DNA from: Paenibacillus_AB hodogayensis
GTDB taxonomy: Bacteria; Bacillota; Bacilli; Paenibacillales; NBRC-103111
Assembly (NCBI RefSeq): GCF_039536325.1
Contig: NZ_BAAAYO010000001.1
Location: forward strand, 1,302,001 to 1,366,000
Direction: 5' to 3'
DNA length: 64,000 bases
Shown here: piece by piece, positions 42,511 through 51,577 of the stretch
Layout: every line of letters starts with the position of its first letter
Numbering within the stretch: position 1 is the stretch's first letter
Position numbers and translations under genes: made by a program
The notes under the pieces: generated by a model
Told to the model about the DNA's origin: nothing
The model's input: the letters and a program-made list of their open reading frames with translations, nothing else
The model's database searches: none

Positions 42511-44603
42511 CGTCCTCTCCCTCGCTTCGTTGTCTTCTTATGCTTGCGGATCATCAGAATCAGGGAAACGAGCACCAGGATGAGCACCAGCGCGGCGGCC
42601 GCGGTAAAGCGGACTACGTCCTTGCGGGCCAGCACCTCGTTCAGGATGGAGGGGGCTTCGGGCTCGGCCAGCTTTTTGAAGCGGTACGCCTGAACCTTGC
42701 CGTCCTTATCGGTCACGACGCCGTCCCCGGACACCTTCCACAGCGTGCCTTCCATAGCGATCAGCTTGGAGGCCAGATAAGCATATTCCGGCGCCCCGCC
42801 CGTAACGGCCAACAGCCCGTTTCCTTTCCCGTAAGGTGATTCGATCAATTGCAGCGAACCGATACGCTTCCCGTAGCCGGACTCGATGCTCATTTTCTCA
42901 TTGGAGAGAAATCCTTCCCCGTTCGGATCGTAGCGGAAATAAAGACTGTCGTTGTTGTCGCGGATTACCTTGTTGTCCCGGTAGCTGCCGAACGCAATGA
43001 CCTGCCGTTCTTTCAGCTCGGCCGCTCCGACCTGATCTTCGTAGAAGCGAACCTCGCCCGTATTCGTCTGGGCGTATTGCCCGAGCAGATTGAACAGGCT
43101 CGTTATCGTCTGATACGTATAGGCGTCGCGCTTATTCGGGAGCACGACCCCCACCTGATTGTAGCTGCCGTCGCGGAGGAACGGATACGGGTAATTGTTG
43201 AAAAGCAAATCGGCCCGGTCCTTCGTGTTCAATTGCAGCACCGAATCTTTGCCGACAAACGCCCACGGCATCTGGTCCTGGTTTTCGATGCAACCCGAGT
43301 TGCTTTTCAGTTCCAGATCGAAGGCCACGGTAATGGTAAAGTTGCCGGAAATATTGAGATTTTTCGGAACCGGCAGCGCCAGATGATCGCCATCCGCCAG
43401 CTCGGCGGACAGCTTCTTGCTGCCGATCGGCGTCTTGTTGATCAGCACGGTAATCATGGAACGGTCCATATCCAGATTGCGCGCGTAGCGGAAATCCAAA
43501 TTCAGCTTGCTCGCATCCGCCAAGGAACGGTTGCCCGGCAGCGCGATGAAATACGATTTCTCGCGGTGCATCGATCCGGTCAACTTGTCCCCGCTCTCGG
43601 TCAACGTCAAGTTGCGGCTCACATTGACGGCCGGCGTCTCGACTTCCGTCGACGCATCGACGACCTTGACGTTCGCCTCGAGCTGATTGAGCAGCTCCTG
43701 ATTCGCCGCCAACCGTCCGGCCTTCACGAGCAGGCCGGCATCCCGGGAAGTGACGATCAACGTCGGCTGGCCGGCCGGACGAACCAGCTTGAGCAGCGCT
43801 TTGTCCTGAAGCTCGGCCGTACCTACCAACGCTTGCAGCTCGGCAGGCAGGTTGTCGTAGAGAGCGACCAGTACGACCGCCCGCTTGCCCTTCACTTGGT
43901 CCGGGCCGTACTCCACGAGCGGAATGATGCGGGATTTCAACGAATTCGCCTTGGCCAAGCCCGACAGGGCATACGTCGCCGCTTCCAGCTCGGCCGTATC
44001 GCCTTTGGCGGAGACGGCCACTGCATTGGCGCCCTCCTCCACCGTATCGAGGCCGATAAAATGCCGGTTGAAGTCGCGGATGCTGTCCTTCATTTCCTCA
44101 TTGGCGTACTGGACCGACAGACGCGACGTGTCGAACACCTGCAGCCAGTTGTCCCGCGTATCCGCAGGCAGGCAGGCGAGCTGCGGGTTCGGCTCTGCCG
44201 TCTCCACATGGCCTTGTATCGTTAAAGCATTGACCCCTTTCACGAGCAAGGAAGCGGGCACCGCCACCGCCAGCTGCTGCTTCTGAGCATCGCTCGCCGC
44301 CGGACGGAAGGAATGGAAGGGCGTGCCGTTCAAAAGCAGCGTTACGCTGGAACGCTCGCTTTGCGTCAATGGGGACGCTTTGTAATCCAATAGAAGGCTG
44401 ACCGTCTGCACCTGCCAGTAGTTTTCGATCTGAAAAAACTGCTCGACGGAAGGCATCCAGCCGGACAAGGAGGTGCCCTGGAACGACGTCCCGTACGTTT
44501 TGGGACCGGTCGCCCCTCCCTCCGTGCCTTCGGCGCGGGCCGCAAGCGGATGAAGCAGCAGCAACGAGCAAATCATGGCTATTACCAGCGATCGTTTGTT
44601 CAC
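42507..44603 (-). CDS. BcsB-like cellulose-synthase-regulatory-type protein (YdaN-like)
   Basis: A 698-residue exported protein with a signal peptide (VIAMICSLLLLHPLAARA), BcsB-type carbohydrate-binding and flavodoxin-like repeats outside, and one C-terminal membrane helix (FTAAAALVLILVLVSLILMI) before a basic tail. BcsB proteins guide the polymer from the synthase across the envelope. The GTG at 44603 is chosen because AGGAGAG lies upstream and the peptide then starts with the signal sequence; 14 earlier codons overlap the glycosyltransferase gene. It is 17 bases after the YdaM-like gene. Confidence 0.8.
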   Translation of the reverse strand: MNKRSLVIAMICSLLLLHPLAARAEGTEGGATGPKTYGTSFQGTSLSGWMPSVEQFFQIENYWQVQTVSLLLDYKASPLTQSERSSVTLLLNGTPFHSFRPAASDAQKQQLAVAVPASLLVKGVNALTIQGHVETAEPNPQLACLPADTRDNWLQVFDTSRLSVQYANEEMKDSIRDFNRHFIGLDTVEEGANAVAVSAKGDTAELEAATYALSGLAKANSLKSRIIPLVEYGPDQVKGKRAVVLVALYDNLPAELQALVGTAELQDKALLKLVRPAGQPTLIVTSRDAGLLVKAGRLAANQELLNQLEANVKVVDASTEVETPAVNVSRNLTLTESGDKLTGSMHREKSYFIALPGNRSLADASKLNLDFRYARNLDMDRSMITVLINKTPIGSKKLSAELADGDHLALPVPKNLNISGNFTITVAFDLELKSNSGCIENQDQMPWAFVGKDSVLQLNTKDRADLLFNNYPYPFLRDGSYNQVGVVLPNKRDAYTYQTITSLFNLLGQYAQTNTGEVRFYEDQVGAAELKERQVIAFGSYRDNKVIRDNNDSLYFRYDPNGEGFLSNEKMSIESGYGKRIGSLQLIESPYGKGNGLLAVTGGAPEYAYLASKLIAMEGTLWKVSGDGVVTDKDGKVQAYRFKKLAEPEAPSILNEVLARKDVVRFTAAAALVLILVLVSLILMIRKHKKTTKRGRGR

Positions 44604-44620
44604 AAATCTTCTCTCCTGCC

Positions 44621-45871
44621 CTAGAAGCGTTCGGTTTTGTACCACTTTACTTCTCTTTTAAACACCAAGTCCTTCAAATACGTATAAATGCCATAAACCG
44701 CGACCACCATCCACATCTGGCAATACGAGACGTACATGAGCATGATGATCCATATGTTCGAAAGCCGCATTTCGCCCTTCTCGGTCACGAGCGTAATAAA
44801 TGTGCCGACCACGAACAGCGTAATCGCCAGCAGCCATAGGAAGGAGCTGAAGCTGGCGATCGTCGTTCGGACGTACCCGAGCGCGTTCATGACGAGCAGC
44901 AGATCGGACATGACCAGCGAAGTCACCAGCAAAAAATAGATCGACAGCAGGTACAATATATCAAAGCGGATAATTCTGGCTTTCGGATCGAACAGCAGCG
45001 GCAAGTTTTTGACAATGACGTACACATTGCCCTTCGCCCAGCGCGTTCGCTGCTTGAACCATACTTTGACCGTCTGCGGCTCCTGCTCCCAGGTAACGGC
45101 TTTGGGCTGAAACTTGATCTTATAGCCCATCATGTAGATACGAAAGCTGATTTCCGTATCCTCGGCGATCGCCTTCACGTCCCAGCCGCCGATCCGCTCG
45201 ACGATTTCCCGTCTCATGATGAAGTTGGTGCCGGGAATGGTGCACAGCTTGAACAGCCTCCACCGCCCCGCCTGCGCCATCCATTGAAAGGACAGCGTCT
45301 CGATATTGATAAAACGCGTCAGCAGATTCGCGTCGCGGTTGCGCGTGCGGAACTTGCCGATGACCGCGCCCAGCGAAGGATCGTTTGTAATCTCCGACAC
45401 CAAATAATGCAAAGCTTTCCGCTCGGGGGTGTTGTCCGCATCGTAGATCGCGATCAGCTCGCCTTTGCTCAAGGCGAAGCCGAGGTTGAGCGCATTGGAT
45501 TTGCCCTTGCCCCCCGTGACGCTGTCGGTGTTCAGAATCGTCAGGTTGCGTCCGGCGTGCTTCACTTGAAGCTTGCCCAGCAGCTCGCTGCTGTTGTCGG
45601 AGGAATTGTCATTGATGACGATAATCTCGTAACGGTCGCGAGGATAGTGTAGCGCCAGCAGCGCTTCCACCGTCTGGGTAATGACCTTGCCTTCATTATG
45701 AGCCGGCACCATGATGGTGACGAACGGCACTTCTCCCGAGAGCTCCGGGTCAGGCTCGTTCTCCAGCTTCATGTAGTACAGGTAACCGGCCACGATCAGC
45801 ACGACGTTCACCAGCAAAAGCGACCATATGCATATTACCGAAATCAGCATCAATACGTCTGCAAGGGTCAT
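44621..45871 (-). CDS. Processive family-2 glycosyltransferase (YdaM-like)
   Basis: A 416-residue inner-membrane polymerase. One N-terminal helix leads to a cytosolic GT-A domain with VPAHNEGKVI, INDNSSDNS, the metal-binding YDADN (DxD), AEDTEISFR and QQRTRW (the QxxRW motif of processive synthases). C-terminal helices follow (LLSIYFLLVTSLVMSDLLLV and others). It should polymerise a UDP-sugar and export the chain, aided by the BcsB-like protein. It overlaps the YdaL-like gene by four bases (ATGA). Confidence 0.9.
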   Translation of the reverse strand: MTLADVLMLISVICIWSLLLVNVVLIVAGYLYYMKLENEPDPELSGEVPFVTIMVPAHNEGKVITQTVEALLALHYPRDRYEIIVINDNSSDNSSELLGKLQVKHAGRNLTILNTDSVTGGKGKSNALNLGFALSKGELIAIYDADNTPERKALHYLVSEITNDPSLGAVIGKFRTRNRDANLLTRFINIETLSFQWMAQAGRWRLFKLCTIPGTNFIMRREIVERIGGWDVKAIAEDTEISFRIYMMGYKIKFQPKAVTWEQEPQTVKVWFKQRTRWAKGNVYVIVKNLPLLFDPKARIIRFDILYLLSIYFLLVTSLVMSDLLLVMNALGYVRTTIASFSSFLWLLAITLFVVGTFITLVTEKGEMRLSNIWIIMLMYVSYCQMWMVVAVYGIYTYLKDLVFKREVKWYKTERF

Positions 45872-47439
45872 TGTTTTCTCCCCGGATGAATATATTTGCG
45901 TTTGTACAGCCGGTACCCGATCAACAGGAAACCGCTGAAAATAATGAGCGTCGATAAAATCAGGATAATAAACACTCGGTTTTGTACCGTGAACAGGGCA
46001 TCCAGGCTTCTGGGCCCTTCCTGGATGTACGTATGCGCGGAATCCACGTCCTCGTAAACCTTGTTCAGCAGGAGCGTTTTGCCGTCAATCTGGAGAAGCC
46101 CGTGCGCGGACTCGATCTCATGACGATCCGTCCGTACGGAATGATCCGAATTTTTGTAATCCGCGAACGTTCTCCAATCGTTCTGAAGCATCGCCAGCGT
46201 GTCCCGGAACTGCTTCTCGTCGCGTGGAAAATCGAACACCAGCGCGGCGTCCATGGGCAGAGGCTCCGTATTTCTTGCCGCCTCTCCATAGGCTTGGAGC
46301 TTCCCGGCTTCCAGGGAATATAGCAGGGAAGCGAACGTTTTGGAACGATCCGTCGGCGTCCGGTATACGATCCGTTCATTCGCAAACATGACGACGGAAT
46401 CGAAGAGATCCATGCCTTGTGACGCGTAATGCTCGTCGTACGTCCAATACATCTCCGCCCCGACGGCGAGCGGCGCAATGCCGTACTCCGCCAGCGCGTT
46501 CACGAAGGCCGACATCTGTTTCTTCAGAGTCGTATAATCTTGACTGATCGTCGAGGCGACGAACGGCGCATGCACCACAATCGTACCATTGCGCGACTGC
46601 ACATATTTCAGCGTCTCCAGATAGCGCTGCACCGCAGGGTAATCGAAATTGTCGAGCACGGGCCGGACGCTTGCCATGAACGGAATGCCCGACTCGTACA
46701 GCCGGTCCGCCATACGCCTCAGCATATCCAGATCGGAGAAAGGATAAATTTCTTTGAAAACGGCGTAATACCGGCTCTCCCCGCTGGCTCCGAGCCAATC
46801 CCGCAGAAGATAAGATACCGCAATTTCGCTTAAATCGCCTTTTTCCATAAACGGCACATACCCGTAACGGCCCTGGACGACCCCGTACGGAGACGTTTCC
46901 GGCCGGTTGCTGGAGCTCCAGCTGCCGTAAGCCTTGCCCTCGTATCCGACGATAGAAGAGAACAGCTCGGCTCGAATGGACGGCCCGGTGAACGGCCCGA
47001 TCTTCAGTCGGACAATCGCTTGCCCGCCCGGCTCTTCCCGCAGCTTCAAGGCTTGCGCCGCCTGTTCCGGCAATTGGGCCCCGATATGCAGATAGCGGCC
47101 CCGGTACTGCTGCAGATCGGTCAAGTAGGCCGCGGGCGGGCCGGTCAAGTCCGGCGCATTGCGGATGACGATTACGTCGTCATAGTTTTTTAACGTATCC
47201 GGTTCGTACTTGTCGAACGATTTCAACGTCACCTGGACATCGAACGAAGCCAGCAGACGCTGGAGCGCCTCAACATTCCCCTCCTTACGGGTGCCGTGAG
47301 ACAAGCTGTCGTACATGAGCAGCGTCTGTACGGGCCGATCATCGCCGCCGGAGCCGGCGGCCTGGGCGAAGAGGCAAGGAAACGCAAGAAGGATACATAG
47401 CGGCAATAGCAATATCGGTAAAACCTTCTTCCGGAACAT
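45868..47439 (-). CDS. DUF2334 polysaccharide-deacetylase-like membrane protein (YdaL-like)
   Basis: A 523-residue protein with a signal peptide (VLPILLLPLCILLAFPCLFA), a long outer domain of the DUF2334 type and a C-terminal membrane helix (VFIILILSTLIIFSGFLLIG). DUF2334 is related to polysaccharide deacetylases; the HAPFVASTISQDYT and PFSDLDMLRRMADRLYESG segments are consistent with that fold. It may modify the polymer made by this operon. GGGAGGAAGG lies before ATG 47439; 123 upstream in-frame codons are out-of-frame shadow of the previous gene. Confidence 0.75.
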   Translation of the reverse strand: MFRKKVLPILLLPLCILLAFPCLFAQAAGSGGDDRPVQTLLMYDSLSHGTRKEGNVEALQRLLASFDVQVTLKSFDKYEPDTLKNYDDVIVIRNAPDLTGPPAAYLTDLQQYRGRYLHIGAQLPEQAAQALKLREEPGGQAIVRLKIGPFTGPSIRAELFSSIVGYEGKAYGSWSSSNRPETSPYGVVQGRYGYVPFMEKGDLSEIAVSYLLRDWLGASGESRYYAVFKEIYPFSDLDMLRRMADRLYESGIPFMASVRPVLDNFDYPAVQRYLETLKYVQSRNGTIVVHAPFVASTISQDYTTLKKQMSAFVNALAEYGIAPLAVGAEMYWTYDEHYASQGMDLFDSVVMFANERIVYRTPTDRSKTFASLLYSLEAGKLQAYGEAARNTEPLPMDAALVFDFPRDEKQFRDTLAMLQNDWRTFADYKNSDHSVRTDRHEIESAHGLLQIDGKTLLLNKVYEDVDSAHTYIQEGPRSLDALFTVQNRVFIILILSTLIIFSGFLLIGYRLYKRKYIHPGRKQ

Positions 47440-47480
47440 CGCCTTCCTCCCATCGTGTAGAAGATCCGCCGAACCCGACT

Positions 47481-49007
47481 TTAGGACAGAGCGACTGCGC
47501 CTTTCTGCTCCAATACCGGACGGGGACCTGCCTCCGGTTCCGGATCCGGCTCGGGATTGCGGAACATCCTGCGTCCGAGCAAATCGGCCAGCGTCAGGAA
47601 GGTGACGAGATCGAAGCTTGCCGTGAACAAAAATTCGTGCTTGGACAAGTCCGCGTCGCCCGCCCCGATAATCGAGACGAGTATCCCCGATAGCCCGACT
47701 AAAATCATCATCGTCATCAGCGGCGTTCGCACCATATGCCTGACATGGCCCGAACGGGCGGCCTCGACGAACGAAGGCATGTACATCCCCACCACGAGCA
47801 GCGTCCATATGATAATGAAGCCGAACGTTTTCGGGGCGAGCGCATCCTTCAGCACGCTGTAGCCGGAGAAAAACGAGGTCTGCGTGCCAAAGGGCTTCCC
47901 GACCGACAGCTCGTAGTTCCCCATCGCCGGCGGACGGATCGTGAAACCGCTGCGGGCGGCCAAATTGAGCATTTTGCCCGCCTGGTCGAGATGCCCCATA
48001 TAATAAGTCAAAATGGAGACAAAACCGTACTTGCTGTAAAACTCCTTCTCCAGAACTTCGGAATTAACGTCCACCGTCGTATAAGCCAAATAATGGTTGC
48101 TGCGATTGAGAACCGCATATTGCTTATCGATGCCGAACGTCTTGAGCGTTGCCTCCGGGTCGGTGGAGTCCATGAGCACGCCGCGCGTCATCGCATGGTA
48201 TTGATTGATATTGACGAATTCCTTCGGAATGAGCGTATACGTGCCGATCCCTGCTGCGAACAAACCGACCATGATCCCCGCTGCTATCGTCCTGTACGTC
48301 CTGCCCGGCCGCAGCCAGATCAGGATGGCGCCCGCGAAGCCGATAATAAGGCCCACGGGAGCGTTCTGCTGCTTGCTGGTCGTCAAAATCAAGGCGCTGA
48401 CGGCGAACACCGCCAGCATGACATAATCGTTGTACCGGTTCCGGTAAAGCAGCAGCCCGGAGGCGATGACGAGCATGGCCGTAATCATCACGACGCTTTC
48501 GCTGTAGAACGAGCTGAAATAGGCGGTATAGCCGGTATCCGCAAACATAAACAAGGCCAGCGCGGCAATGACATATCCGATCTTTCGCGAAAGCCTCCAA
48601 GTGACGGCCTCGACCAGCAGGAAAACCGCTATCGTGTACAAGACGGTGAAGATAGCCGTCTGAAAGCGGATATCGAATACCGCCGAGCTGTGGAATAAAC
48701 CGTTCAGCAGCATCGCCATACGGATGAACAGCGTCTGCGACGAAAATAATGCATCGCCGTTCTCGTTGTAATATTGCAGAACGCCGAAGGTTTTTACAAA
48801 ATAGCCAAAGTATTGGCTGTCGTAATCGGGCGCATTGAAGTACAATCCGTTTCCGTACAAAATCCGGAAGAAGTCGCCATTATCCGCCATCCCGATAAAA
48901 GGCGGCACGAATAAAGCGAAAACCGTGATCAGGAACACGCCGGCTGCAGCCGCCGCTGCTGGCGACACTCGCCGGACGATCAGACGCAGAACGTTACCCG
49001 CTGACAT
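47481..49007 (-). CDS. Polytopic membrane protein of the exopolysaccharide operon, GT-C-like topology
   Basis: A 508-residue protein with roughly ten predicted helices and a large outer loop after helix 1 (MADNGDFFRILYGNGLYFNAP). An acidic residue pair in the first outer loop and a long C-terminal outer region resemble GT-C glycosyltransferases, but I cannot assign a family. It is inserted between the YdaJ-like and YdaL-like genes and has no counterpart in the five-gene B. subtilis operon. It could be a mannosyltransferase-like enzyme or a flippase-like protein. Confidence 0.6.
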   Translation of the reverse strand: MSAGNVLRLIVRRVSPAAAAAAGVFLITVFALFVPPFIGMADNGDFFRILYGNGLYFNAPDYDSQYFGYFVKTFGVLQYYNENGDALFSSQTLFIRMAMLLNGLFHSSAVFDIRFQTAIFTVLYTIAVFLLVEAVTWRLSRKIGYVIAALALFMFADTGYTAYFSSFYSESVVMITAMLVIASGLLLYRNRYNDYVMLAVFAVSALILTTSKQQNAPVGLIIGFAGAILIWLRPGRTYRTIAAGIMVGLFAAGIGTYTLIPKEFVNINQYHAMTRGVLMDSTDPEATLKTFGIDKQYAVLNRSNHYLAYTTVDVNSEVLEKEFYSKYGFVSILTYYMGHLDQAGKMLNLAARSGFTIRPPAMGNYELSVGKPFGTQTSFFSGYSVLKDALAPKTFGFIIIWTLLVVGMYMPSFVEAARSGHVRHMVRTPLMTMMILVGLSGILVSIIGAGDADLSKHEFLFTASFDLVTFLTLADLLGRRMFRNPEPDPEPEAGPRPVLEQKGAVALS

Positions 49008-49027
49008 GCTGCAAGCCTTCTTTCCCG

Positions 49028-50158
49028 TTAGTATGCGTACGCCAGCAAAGCCATCAGATTATCGAACGAATACGCTTGGCCGGAGCCCGTATCGCCGAAC
49101 CCTCCGTACAACGGGCTGGCGCTGTCCGATACTTGAAACTCTCTCATTCTCCGAATGCTATCTTCATATAAAGAGGAATCGCCGAGCTCCGCCCCGATCA
49201 TCGCCGTTATGGCGTAAATCGCCGTCGACCGAATATCGGTGGCCGGCTTCCCGTCCCTCGTATACTGGCCGTACAAGGTGCCGGCCTTCACCTGTTCTTT
49301 CACGTAACGGATGCTGGAAGGCTGATGCTGCCGGACTTCCGCAAGCTTCAGGATCGTCAGCAGCGACTCGACCGTCTGGATCGTTTCCGAGCTGTAGGCG
49401 GCTTTCTTGTACACGTACCGGGTTTCGTAGAACGGAAAATCGTCGGAGATGTACCCTCTCTTACTTATACCCAACATGTTGCCGATAAAAGCAGTTTTGT
49501 CCTTGTCGGCAATAGGCAGGAGATTCAATGTTTTTACATCAATATAACATAAAGTGACAAAATCATTCGTTAGATAATAGCGAATATCGTAAAAATCGTA
49601 CAAAAATCCGTCCTTTGCATTGTGCTCGTAAAACCGCAGCCCGTAAGCGTTCGCCTCGTCCGTATAGGCTTGATCGCGGAACGTTTGTCCCGCTTCGTAA
49701 AGACTGCGAATGATGCGCAGATCGTCGACCGCGGCATTGACGGGGTACTTTTTATCGTGCAGGGGGCTGTACCTGTAGCTGAACCCGGACGGAAGGTCGA
49801 AAATCCGCTTCGTTCTCGCCCACTCCTCGTCAAACTTCCGACGCTGCCCGGTTAGAGCATAATAGCGCATCAGAAGACCGGACGACTCGCTAAGCACCTC
49901 GTGTCCGGTAGCCGCCTCGGCGGATTGGCCGCTCTCCTTCAGGTTCGTATAGACGCCGTTCGGACCCGTCAGGCGGGTTTGAATAAAAGCAGCCAACAGG
50001 TCGCGGCTCGTTCTCATCGAGGTCTCGTTCCCATATGTTTTCTGGGGCAACAGGGAGATGTCCGTTCCGATCGTTTCGGGCTTGTGGACAGGCTTGCAAG
50101 CCGCCAGCGCAACGAGGAGTACCATCCCGCTAATGCCGAGAACAGCAAGCTTTCTCAT
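49028..50158 (-). CDS. GH8-like lipoprotein (YdaJ-like)
   Basis: A 376-residue lipoprotein with lipobox LAAC (Cys21) and an (alpha/alpha)6-barrel type sequence resembling glycoside hydrolase family 8: VLSESSGLLMRYYALTGQRRKF, FSYRYSPLHDKKYPVNAAVDD and C-terminal AYSFDNLMALLAYAY. GH8 enzymes next to cellulose-type synthases trim or release the polymer. It is the first gene of the operon. ATG 50158 has GGGAG 10 bases upstream; a TTG six bases earlier is the alternative start. Confidence 0.75.
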   Translation of the reverse strand: MRKLAVLGISGMVLLVALAACKPVHKPETIGTDISLLPQKTYGNETSMRTSRDLLAAFIQTRLTGPNGVYTNLKESGQSAEAATGHEVLSESSGLLMRYYALTGQRRKFDEEWARTKRIFDLPSGFSYRYSPLHDKKYPVNAAVDDLRIIRSLYEAGQTFRDQAYTDEANAYGLRFYEHNAKDGFLYDFYDIRYYLTNDFVTLCYIDVKTLNLLPIADKDKTAFIGNMLGISKRGYISDDFPFYETRYVYKKAAYSSETIQTVESLLTILKLAEVRQHQPSSIRYVKEQVKAGTLYGQYTRDGKPATDIRSTAIYAITAMIGAELGDSSLYEDSIRRMREFQVSDSASPLYGGFGDTGSGQAYSFDNLMALLAYAY

Positions 50159-50620
50159 AAACAACGCGCTCCCTAATGCCTATTCTCGTCGATCTTTCCA
50201 TGAGCCCATTTCTGTCAATTGCTTCAACTCTATTATTATATAGCACTTCTCTATTTCATGACGAATTGTATATTTTACTATTTTTTAAATAATTGTAAAT
50301 ATAGGACGTTCGGCACTTCCCAAACATTCGACTGGTAAACTTTAGGTGGAATTAATCCTTATATCGGCAGCCCTCTCCAAATAGTGAAGGGCTAATCCGC
50401 GAAGGTTTGCGGGATCATTTTGGATATGGATAAGGGGGTTTCATTTCACTATTTTATGGAGAAAAAGCGGTGTGGAGGACTTGGGAGGGGGCTGGGGACG
50501 TTTTAGCGGAAAGCCTACCGTCTAGTTCTGCTTTTCGTTTCGTCCCCTGCCCCATGATATGCCAAGCCCTGCTGTTTACGGTGGCGTCTGTTGTTAGGCA
50601 AGCCTTACGATCAAATTCTT
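50159..50620. promoter_or_regulatory. Region between the exopolysaccharide operon and array 5
   Basis: 462 bases without a gene. The part next to the operon (50210-50310) is very AT-rich and should carry its promoter (a TATATAATA stretch is visible on the minus strand). A hairpin AGCCCT / AGGGCT lies at about 50369-50393. The rest, up to the last repeat of array 5, is its distal flank; I see no terminator with a T run. Confidence 0.4.
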
Positions 50621-51375
50621 GTTTCAATCCACGCTCCCCTACGGAGAGCGACTTTGGCCGGTAAAGAGGGGCGGGCAAAAAGCTGGGTTTCAATCCACGC
50701 TCCCCTACGGAGAGCGACCGACAAAACCGGTGCCCGCGTCCGCAGCGAAAGGTTTCAATCCACGCTCCCCTACGGAGAGCGACTATCAACAATCGGCCCG
50801 CGAATCCATTCAAAACGTTTCAATCCACGCTCCCCTACGGAGAGCGACCTGAAATACCGGTAATCGGAGCCGCCAAAAAGTGTTTCAATCCACGCTCCCC
50901 TACGGAGAGCGACGATGAAAACCTCTTGCTCAACGATTTCCCCGCCAGTTTCAATCCACGCTCCCCTACGGAGAGCGACAATCAGGAACGTACGATTAAG
51001 GCCGCGATCGAGGAGTTTCAATCCACGCTCCCCTACGGAGAGCGACCGATTCGCCGTCCGCGTGAAAATGCACTCCCCGCAGTTTCAATCCACGCTCCCC
51101 TACGGAGAGCGACCGGCGCCAGAGTTCGACTTTGTACTCGTCGTAAGCGTTTCAATCCACGCTCCCCTACGGAGAGCGACGATAAACACGGCGAGGAACA
51201 TGGAGATGTATTCGTTTCAATCCACGCTCCCCTACGGAGAGCGACACGGCATAATCCGCATAAACATCCAACGGGTTCGTTTCAATCCACGCTCCCCTAC
51301 GGAGAGCGACGCGTCCTTCAATCAACAGTACGCCGCGCTATGGGTTTCAATCCACGCTCCCCTACGGAGAGCGAC
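50621..51375 (-). CRISPR. CRISPR array 5 (12 identical repeats, second type I-C-like repeat family)
   Basis: 32-base repeats (plus strand GTTTCAATCCACGCTCCCCT, ACGGAGAGCGAC) start at 50621, 50687, 50752, 50817, 50882, 50948, 51015, 51082, 51149, 51214, 51279 and 51344. All are identical, and spacers are 33-35 bases. The handle TGGATTGAAAC is the same as in arrays 1-4, but the stem differs (CGCTCTCCGTAGGGGAGCG). Direction is again right to left. Perfect repeats suggest an active or recently active array. No cas genes specific to it are in the window. Confidence 0.97.
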
Positions 51376-51543
51376 AGCGCGCCTGAGAGGCCTTGTCTGA
51401 CAAGGGCTCGCAAGCGCTTCAGTGCGAATCTGCTTTTTCAGACCCTTTCGAGCGGGCTCTAACGTCCATCAAACGCCGAAATCCCTTGCGGGACAACAGG
51501 TGCGAATGTCACGGGATTTTCATGTGAGCTTGGGGTTCGCACC
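51376..51543 (-). promoter_or_regulatory. Leader of CRISPR array 5
   Basis: The near part differs from leaders 1-4 and is GC-richer (AGACCCTTTCGAGCGGGCTC). The distal module is shared: GGTGCGAA (51499-51506) and TTCGCACC (51536-51543), 45 bases across, 123 bases from the array, with a similar inside (CACGGGATTTTCATGTGAGC). The peptidase T stop lies 35 bases beyond. Confidence 0.8.
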
Positions 51544-51577
51544 TAGTACAAGACTTGGCTTTGGACTGGAACCCGGT

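Noticed and set aside
50454..51462. Open frames across array 5 (FQSTLPYGER repeats)
   Set aside because: Repeat translation only.
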